A stretch of DNA of 10,027 nucleotides from Mycobacteriaceae bacterium (GTDB taxonomy: Bacteria; Actinomycetota; Actinomycetes; Mycobacteriales; Mycobacteriaceae). A model generated the notes under the pieces. The model was not told where the DNA came from and made no database searches. It worked only from the letters and a program-made list of their open reading frames with translations. The position numbers and the translations under genes were made by a program. The DNA lies in assembly GCA_013362555.1 (NCBI GenBank), contig JABFVX010000051.1, forward strand, positions 1 through 10,027, in the 5' to 3' direction. Of this stretch, positions 1 to 5,873 are shown piece after piece; the first letter of the stretch is position 1, and every line of letters starts with the position of its first letter.

Positions 1-543
1 CGGGCCCCGCGGGAAGCGCCGCTGTGGATGTGCGACTGCCCGACGGATCGACTCAGAAGATGTCGTCCACTGTGGCCTACGCCGTCAACAAAGAGATGCA
101 CAACGCCGCGGGCAGCGACGCTCGCGCCGCGTACCTGGGCACGACTGGCGAATCGAGTCCCGGCCACCCGTGGACCTCGGTCAGCGCGGTCGACCTGAAG
201 ACCGGCGACGTGGTGCAGTGGGCCGAAGGCTCCGCTCTCGTGGTGGTCACCGACGGCAGCCCGCACATCCTCGAAGGCGGCAAACTCGTGCCGCTCGACC
301 CAGCCTCGCCCAGTGCCAATCACGGCGCCTTCCAAGGCTATTACCACCCCACCGGCGCTGACCTCACCGTCTCGCCCAACCCCGCGCCCGCCGGACGCAC
401 CCCCGGCCGCGGTCAACACCACGCCCGCGCCGCCGGCAATTCAGTCCCCCGCGGCGACCCCGTCACCGGCCGCGACACACTCGTCCGGCCGCACCACTAC
501 CCGCCCATTTGCCGCCGCAACCCCCATCCCGGCAGCCAGGTAA
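1..543 (+). CDS. 3' end of a secreted-type protein with Rv3899c-like C-terminal domain (partial, probably frameshifted)
   Basis: The reading frame is open from the left edge (first full codon at 3), so the start lies outside. About 115 residues align by eye with the C-terminal domains of the two large minus-strand proteins here: LPDGSTQK near 36-59, a helix, then LKTGDVVQW near 195-222, ALVVV, and GAFQGYYHPTGAD near 324-362. After the domain this frame becomes Arg/His-rich and stops at 570-572 inside the terminator hairpin. The frame one base further on instead gives a Pro/Ala/Thr/Ser-rich tail ending ATPIPAAR at 543, very like the tail PAATPMAIPAA of the protein at 617-3010, and it stops just before the hairpin. 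I therefore take 543 as the true end and infer a one-base indel between about 375 and 410; the run of five C at 400-404 is a good candidate site. It could be a sequencing error or a real mutation. The likely role is that of an ESX-associated exported protein; the biochemical function is unknown. Confidence 0.6.
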
Positions 544-555
544 CCCCAAACCTCG

Positions 556-606
556 TCCAGAACGACCCATGAGTTGCGCCTAACGCAACCCATGGGTCGT
601 TCTGGA
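556..606. terminator. Bidirectional hairpin terminator between convergent genes
   Basis: Two 23-base arms (556-578 and 584-606) are reverse complements except for one A/C mismatch, around a 5-base loop CCTAA. The outer 16 bases of the left arm are TCCAGAACGACCCATG and they pair perfectly. The hairpin lies 12 bases after the preferred stop of the left plus-strand gene and 10 bases beyond the stop of the minus-strand gene ending at 617, so it can end transcripts from both sides. There is no T-run on either side, as is common in actinobacteria. A related hairpin lies at 8522-8578. Confidence 0.85.
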
Positions 607-616
607 TGATCGTGCA

Positions 617-3010
617 CTACGCGGCAGGGATGGCCATAGGCGTCGCGGCTGGGGTGGCGGGCTGACCGACAGCAGGATCAGACCATGGAGTGGAGGCGAC
701 AGGAGACCTGCTCGCACCGGTGGCGATGTCGATTCCCTTGGGGTGATAGAACCCCGCGAACGGGCCGAAGCTGCCGGTAGCGTCGTTCATTTCAGGCAAG
801 AATGGTTGCAGGACGCCGTCTACGACGACTTCCAGCGTGCCGCTGTCCACCCCGAAACTCACGACAAGCGCGGTGCGCTCGTCCCACGTAGCCACGTCCC
901 CGGTCATCAACTGGTACGGGTCGACGCGCTTGCCGGGCTCCTCGCGGTCGGTCCACTTGGCAGATGTCGCGGCGTATGCAGCTTTCGCGTCCGTGGTCTT
1001 GCCGGCAAAGGCCGCGTCGAGAGCCTGTGCCACCACCGCCGCCACCCGCTGGGTGCGGCCGTCCGGGAAGGTATAGAGCACCGCACCGTCCGCATCCGGG
1101 GTCCGGCTCGGCACTCTGTTGGAATCGGGCGCGGAAGACCCCGCAGGCGGTCCCGCCTGGTCGCCCCCCGGCGGGCCGCCGGGGTTCGGCGCAGCCGCAG
1201 CAGGCGCTGGGCTCCCCGGGACAGGCTGCGCCCACGGCGTAGGCGCTGTCGGCCCAGGCTTCAGCTCTTCAGCACGCAGCCGCCGGTCCAGCTCGTTGGC
1301 ACGCTCCTCATCGTCCATGCCGAACTGATCGGCCATCTGCCGATTCATCATCGGCCCGAGCATCGAGCTCAGCAGCGGCCCCATCATGGCGGCCATGCCC
1401 GTATCGGCCGGAGCGGAGATCGGCATGCCGTTCATTCCACCCAACTGGTCGCCGTTCGACCCTGGGAAGCCGCTGGCGCCTGGCGTGTTCGTGCCGCCGA
1501 GGTCAGCCTGGTACGCCGGATTGTTCTGCTGCGCTTGAATTCCCGCAAGCGCGGCATTGAGGTCCTCGGTGAGACGCTTGTTGTTCTCCGCGGTCAGCTC
1601 TGCCAGATATTTCTCCAGGGCTTTGATGTCGGCAGCTGTGTCGAGGTGTTCATCAGTCGCCAGACCCTCGATCTCGGTCACCGTGTCGAAACCCAACGCG
1701 ACCACACCCATGAACTGTTCGTCAATCGAACCCGTACCGCTGTACGTGCTGGGGTCTTTCACGTTGACAGTGATGCCGCTGATCAGCTGGACGATATTGT
1801 TCCTGCCGTCTCGAGTCGTCTTCTCGGCCTTCTCGACTGCCGTCACGACAGCGCGTTCGATCTCGGTGAACTTGGCCGCTCGCTGGTCCAGCGCGAGCGC
1901 GGCGCGCCCGACAGTCACCGCGGTGGCGCTGCTGCCTCCCACCGCACTCGCCGCCGAAGGACACGGCGTCAGCTGGTTCGGCTCCAGTCCCTTCTTCGCG
2001 GCTTCGTCACCGAACAGGGTCCAATACTCGCCTATGGACCCTGCCAAGGAGTTCTGGTCGCCGCCGTACCACTGCTGCAGCTCCACCGATGTCAGCCCAA
2101 CCGGTTGCGGAAGAAACCCGCCGACAGAGCTGACCCCGGGCACATTCGGCACCCCGGGCGTCTGGAGGGCGAACGGCGCTTGCCCGCCCATCTGTTGGGA
2201 AATATGCCCGCCGGTCCACTGGACGGGAATATCGGCAAGAGCCTCGGGACTGCCCGGAGTGTCGGGATCGCCTGCGCCCGAATCGGCGGGCTCGCCGCTT
2301 CCATCGAACAGCGATGCAACTGGCATGACAGGCGTAGTGGCAAGCCCGCGCGCCGCTCTATTTCCCCAGTTCTTGAAATAGGGCGCTCTCTCCTCGCCCG
2401 GCCCCGCCTTCTTACGCCAGCCCGAACGGCCTTCCCACTTCTTGAGTAGGTCGACTCGTGCGCCTGACTTATCGCGCATGGTCTCCGCCACATCGAAAGC
2501 AGACTGATCCTGCGCAACCTTGGCATTCGCGTCACTGGCCGATTCGCGAGCCATGTCGCGCTTGGCCACCGCGGCATCGTAAGTCTTGGTCCTAGTGAAT
2601 AGGCGCTTATCCCCTTCTTTGCTGGTGAGCTTGTTCAGGTTTGCCTGCTCGCGGTTGAGCAATGACTTCGCCTCGGTCCGAGCAACTTTCGAACTTGCAA
2701 GATCGGTGCCCATTTTCGACACGAACTTTTCATCCGCGGCGAGCCTTTTGGCGGCCGACCCGAGTCTATTGCCCAGTATTCCTTTGGTGGCCGCGCCTCC
2801 CAGCAATGCAAGGCCGCCGCTGGCGAGTCCTTTGCCTAACGCCTCGGGAACCGCCGACATCGACCAATTGCCGTCGACCATGCGCTCTGCGAGGTCGCCT
2901 GCCACGCCACCTGCGAAGCCACCCCAGAACGCCCCTCCGGGAGTCGAACCCACCAACGCCGAGACGGTAAAGTCCGTGATTACACCGGCTACGCAGCCGC
3001 CTGCTGACAT
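617..3010 (-). CDS. Large ESX-associated secreted-type protein B (Gly-rich N-terminus, helical middle, Rv3899c-like C-terminal domain), 797 aa
   Basis: Residues 10-80 form a Gly-rich hydrophobic region (GGAFWGGFAGGVAGD near 25-39, GLALLGGAATKG near 66-77). Residues 85-200 are Lys/Ala/Asp-rich and probably coiled coil. 205-300 is a Pro/Gly linker; 305-340 and 365-495 are predicted helical; 536-560 is Met-rich with GPLLSSMLGPMM; 585-640 is a Pro/Ala linker. Residues 640-768 are the C-terminal domain, with TFPDGRTQR (647-655), DPYQLMTGDVATW (697-709) and FAGFYHPKGI (751-760), followed by a Pro/Ala tail. The layout matches protein C, the next gene upstream, so they are paralogues. There is no Sec signal peptide. 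The ATG at 3010 overlaps the stop of protein C as TAATG, with GGGAG seven bases upstream, so the two are translationally coupled. The C-terminal motif pattern recalls mycobacterial Rv3899c-like (DUF4226-related) proteins; this is recognition from memory. Adjacency to an EspG-like chaperone suggests T7SS export. No enzymatic motif is seen. Confidence 0.75.
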   Translation of the reverse strand: MSAGGCVAGVITDFTVSALVGSTPGGAFWGGFAGGVAGDLAERMVDGNWSMSAVPEALGKGLASGGLALLGGAATKGILGNRLGSAAKRLAADEKFVSKMGTDLASSKVARTEAKSLLNREQANLNKLTSKEGDKRLFTRTKTYDAAVAKRDMARESASDANAKVAQDQSAFDVAETMRDKSGARVDLLKKWEGRSGWRKKAGPGEERAPYFKNWGNRAARGLATTPVMPVASLFDGSGEPADSGAGDPDTPGSPEALADIPVQWTGGHISQQMGGQAPFALQTPGVPNVPGVSSVGGFLPQPVGLTSVELQQWYGGDQNSLAGSIGEYWTLFGDEAAKKGLEPNQLTPCPSAASAVGGSSATAVTVGRAALALDQRAAKFTEIERAVVTAVEKAEKTTRDGRNNIVQLISGITVNVKDPSTYSGTGSIDEQFMGVVALGFDTVTEIEGLATDEHLDTAADIKALEKYLAELTAENNKRLTEDLNAALAGIQAQQNNPAYQADLGGTNTPGASGFPGSNGDQLGGMNGMPISAPADTGMAAMMGPLLSSMLGPMMNRQMADQFGMDDEERANELDRRLRAEELKPGPTAPTPWAQPVPGSPAPAAAAPNPGGPPGGDQAGPPAGSSAPDSNRVPSRTPDADGAVLYTFPDGRTQRVAAVVAQALDAAFAGKTTDAKAAYAATSAKWTDREEPGKRVDPYQLMTGDVATWDERTALVVSFGVDSGTLEVVVDGVLQPFLPEMNDATGSFGPFAGFYHPKGIDIATGASRSPVASTPWSDPAVGQPATPAATPMAIPAA

Positions 3011-4938
3011 TATGCCGCTCCCAAATGTGGCTGTGCCGTTACTGCTGCGAAACCGGACGACGGGCTGGGCGTAGGCTCAGCGAGTACGTTCGTCCGGGCC
3101 CGAGTGATCTCGATGCCCTGCGGGCGCACGAAGCCGACGAAGTTCCCGAAAGCAGTGCGTGTTCCGGTCATCTCGGCGATGAAAGGCTTCATTTCGCCGT
3201 CCACGACCACTTCGAGCGTGCCCCCGGCAGCAGCGCCGAACACGACCACGATTGCGGAGGCTTGATCCCAGGCAGCCACGTCGCCGGTGACCAACTGATA
3301 CGGATCCAGCCGGGCCGCGTCGCGCGCGTCTTCAGGAAGCCTCGCTGTTGTTGCCGCGTAGGCCGCGTGGGCGTTCGTCTCCGCCTTGTTGCCGAATGCG
3401 ACATCCAAAGCCCGTGCGACGACGAGAGCGACCCGTTGCGTGCGACCGTCCGGGAACACGTAGATCACGCCGCCGTCCGGGTCGCTCGTCAAGCCCCGCC
3501 CAGCGGTAGGGGCGACAGTGGACGCGGCTACCGGTTTGGCGGCGTTGGCCGTGTTCCCTGTCGCGCCCGCGTGGGCAGGCGGCACCGCGGGGTTGGGCCG
3601 GGGCGGCGTGCCACTCGACGAGGCAGGGACAGTCGGGGCGTACCCCAGACCGGACCCATCCGCTGCCCTCGGGTCGGAGTGACCGACCCGGTCGCGCATG
3701 TCGTCCGGGATTCCGGCTCGCGCCCTGTCGTTCTGCAACATCGACAGAAGCGGCGCCAGCGCGTCCGCGGAGTTCCCGCCCGCCATGGGGTTCGGCTGAC
3801 CGGTCGAAGCGGCCGCCGCGGGCGACGCACCTGCTCTGCCCGCCGCGCTCGACCCCGACAGTTTCTCCGTCGCCGCGGAATTCGCATTCGGCTCGGCAAT
3901 CGGCGGGCCTGGGAGATATGGCGTCGCAACCGGATCCCCGAACCGATTCGCCGCCGACTCCTCGACCGCCGACTTGAGCGTCCCGATAGTCGATTCGAGC
4001 TCGCTGATCTTGTCCGTTAACGCGGTGATGGCGTCGGCGGCCTCGTCGTCGCCTCCGCTTGCGGCCGAAATCGTCTGTTCGAGCGCATCATTCGCACCGG
4101 CTACCAAGGCCGCGTAAGACTCGTCCACGGACTGACCGTCAGCCGGGGCCGTCCGCGCCTCTTCGTTGAATTGCGTGACGAGGTCGTGGATTTCCTGGCG
4201 ATACTGCTCCGTGATCTGCTTCGCGTCGTCAACCGCGGTCTGCACCGCAGGATCGCCGGACTGCAATTGTTCCGCAGTGAGATTGAGCTGCTCGCCTAGT
4301 CTGTCGGCGTCAACTATTCCGCTTTCGTGGCGGGGCATGTCGATCGATCCCGACGTCAGTCGCAAAGCCGACAGGTCACCGGTACCGGCGAGTTCGACAG
4401 CCGCGACCATGCTGTCCGCCAACTGTATGGCCTGGTCCTTTCTCGCTGCTTCGACTTCTGTCGGAACCGCCAGGAACTTCGTCCCGTCATAAGTCGGGAA
4501 GTCGGTGCCGGTAGCGTCCCCGACATACGCGACGTCGACACCGCGCAATGTTTGCCACTGCGAGGTGGCCCCATAGGTCAGGCCCGACGCCGTCAATCCG
4601 GACGTCAGCGACTTGTACGGGCTTCCGGGCCAGGGCTTCAGCGGCAAGCCCTTGTACATCAGCGTGTACGCCTTTGTCTTGAACGCGCCGGCAGCCGCTT
4701 CTTTGCCGAGATTCTTCAGAGCATTGCTCGCAAAGCGGCCGCCGAGCGCACCGCCGACCAGTCCGCCCACTGCACCGATGCCGACTTCAGCCCAGTCGAT
4801 GCCGTTCCACCCGCGGTCGGCGAGGTTCTCGAACATCGTGCCGAGCGCACCGCCCGCCGCTCCCCCCAGCGGCCCGCCGAGCATCTCGCCGACCAAGGGA
4901 AGAGCAATCCCCAGCGCATCACCCCAGTTGAACCCCAT
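3010..4938 (-). CDS. Large ESX-associated secreted-type protein C, paralogue of B, 642 aa
   Basis: The N-terminus (residues 8-75) is a Gly-zipper-like hairpin: LGGPLGGAAGGALG, then NLADRGWNGIDWAEVG (38-53), then GAVGGLVGGALGG (55-67). Residues 160-330 are helical and acidic, with heptad-like stretches at 230-260 and 300-330. Residues 335-485 are a Pro/Ala/Ser/Gly linker containing ALAPLLSMLQ (393-402), which parallels the Met-rich PLLSSML of B. The C-terminal domain, about 487-612, carries VFPDGRTQR (494-502), DPYQLVTGDVAAW and FGNFVGFVRPQGIEI. The start ATG is 12 bases after the stop of the EspG-like gene; no strong Shine-Dalgarno is seen there, so coupling to espG is likely. The gene ends in TAATG overlap with B. 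There is no Sec signal. The most economical reading is an EspG-chaperoned ESX substrate or ESX-associated surface protein, but EspG clients are classically PPE proteins and this is not one. Biochemical function is unknown. Confidence 0.75.
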   Translation of the reverse strand: MGFNWGDALGIALPLVGEMLGGPLGGAAGGALGTMFENLADRGWNGIDWAEVGIGAVGGLVGGALGGRFASNALKNLGKEAAAGAFKTKAYTLMYKGLPLKPWPGSPYKSLTSGLTASGLTYGATSQWQTLRGVDVAYVGDATGTDFPTYDGTKFLAVPTEVEAARKDQAIQLADSMVAAVELAGTGDLSALRLTSGSIDMPRHESGIVDADRLGEQLNLTAEQLQSGDPAVQTAVDDAKQITEQYRQEIHDLVTQFNEEARTAPADGQSVDESYAALVAGANDALEQTISAASGGDDEAADAITALTDKISELESTIGTLKSAVEESAANRFGDPVATPYLPGPPIAEPNANSAATEKLSGSSAAGRAGASPAAAASTGQPNPMAGGNSADALAPLLSMLQNDRARAGIPDDMRDRVGHSDPRAADGSGLGYAPTVPASSSGTPPRPNPAVPPAHAGATGNTANAAKPVAASTVAPTAGRGLTSDPDGGVIYVFPDGRTQRVALVVARALDVAFGNKAETNAHAAYAATTARLPEDARDAARLDPYQLVTGDVAAWDQASAIVVVFGAAAGGTLEVVVDGEMKPFIAEMTGTRTAFGNFVGFVRPQGIEITRARTNVLAEPTPSPSSGFAAVTAQPHLGAA

Positions 4939-4950
4939 GATCGGTCGCCG

Positions 4951-5736
4951 TCACAGTTCCCGGATGCGGCCGGCGGCCGCGCTGAGGGTGTCATGGAGAG
5001 TTCTGGTCAGCGCTTCGGCACTCAGGCCGGACGCGACGGCGGGGGTCGCGGGGGCGACGACGTACCGCCCGTCGTCGACCAGGTCCTGCCAACTCAAGGT
5101 ATGGGTCACCGAGTCCTTGCCCGTCGTGACCTGAATCGTTCCCACGCGTTTGCGCGGCGCGTCCAGAAAGCGCTGGGCTCTTGCCCACTGCAATGGCCTG
5201 GATCGGTCCATCCACACCGGACCCATGGTTCCGGTCGGGACCTTCGGCATCGTCTCTACAACCGTGCGAGCCAAAGCGAGTTCGCTTTGTTCGACAATCT
5301 CGACCGGACCGCTGTGATGCACAGTCCGGCCCGGAAGTTGACGCAACAGGAACGACCACGGTCCCCGGCGAACTCCAAGTGCGCGAAGACGCCCGGCTGG
5401 GTCGATCGGATCTTGGATGTCCCAGCCGTTGACAGCGACCCGGACATCCGGAAGCCACAGCGCCGCAGACAAGCGATCCAGGCTGTCACCCATTTCCTGA
5501 CGCAATTCCATGCGTACTCGCTCACCGAGGTAAGGGCGAATTCCGCAAGACGTCATCATGAATGGTGCGGGCAGCGAGCGCCGGCCGAATGGCGGCCACA
5601 AGACCGCCAGCTCGGTGTCCTTGATAACCCACCGGCGACGGTGCTTTTCGGACTGCCGCTGGTTCTCCAGCCCGGCCGGCTGGCGGGGTATGTCACTCAT
5701 GACTCGAGAGTCCTCGTGCGCGAGGCGAGACGACAT
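4951..5736 (-). CDS. espG: EspG-family type VII secretion chaperone, 261 aa
   Basis: The protein follows the actinobacterial EspG pattern from end to end: RRRWVIKDTELAVLW (33-47), LPAPF (55-59), LPDVRVAVNGWD (95-106), PAGRLRALGVRRGPWSFLLRQLPG (113-136), then HHSGPVEIVE (140-149), an Ala-rich helix (152-162), RFLDAPRKRVGTIQV (189-203), SWQDLVDDGRYVV (215-227) and a C-terminal helix. EspG proteins are cytosolic chaperones that hold T7SS substrates, classically the PPE half of PE-PPE pairs, before export by the ESX membrane complex. No PE, PPE, WXG100 pair or Ecc gene is present here; the immediate downstream genes are the two large proteins C and B, so those are candidate clients by context. 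The start is uncertain: ATG 5736 has AGAAGG 11 bases upstream, and ATG 5700 (MSDIPRQP) has GAGG 11 bases upstream. Either gives a polar 20-35 residue extension ahead of the conserved Trp. Confidence 0.85.
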   Translation of the reverse strand: MSSRLAHEDSRVMSDIPRQPAGLENQRQSEKHRRRWVIKDTELAVLWPPFGRRSLPAPFMMTSCGIRPYLGERVRMELRQEMGDSLDRLSAALWLPDVRVAVNGWDIQDPIDPAGRLRALGVRRGPWSFLLRQLPGRTVHHSGPVEIVEQSELALARTVVETMPKVPTGTMGPVWMDRSRPLQWARAQRFLDAPRKRVGTIQVTTGKDSVTHTLSWQDLVDDGRYVVAPATPAVASGLSAEALTRTLHDTLSAAAGRIREL

Positions 5737-5873
5737 GTCGCGCTGCGCCTTCTAACACTTCCTTAGGACGGTCGGAAGCAAACCCCTAAGCGGAGCTTAG
5801 AAATGCCGCCGCGGATCCAATTCCCGCACCGCTGCAGTCACGCTGGAGACAACCGCACAGACAGGAGGCAGCC
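5737..5873. promoter_or_regulatory. Divergent promoter region between espG operon and VirB6-like gene
   Basis: This 137-base gap separates two divergently read genes and must hold both promoters. It contains the inverted repeat CTAAGC-GGA-GCTTAG at 5786-5800, which could be an operator, with a further CCTTAGG at 5761-5767 about 20 bases away. The right gene has a strong AGGAGG at 5863-5868, five bases before ATG 5874. I cannot assign -10 and -35 boxes with confidence in either direction. Confidence 0.5.

Noticed and set aside
743..2449. A 568-codon plus-strand frame opposite protein B
   Set aside because: Arg/His-rich antisense shadow; protein B on the other strand has clear domain similarity to protein C.
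4327..5766. A 479-codon plus-strand frame opposite protein C and the EspG-like gene
   Set aside because: It crosses two real genes in antisense and has shadow composition; the EspG family match lies on the minus strand.
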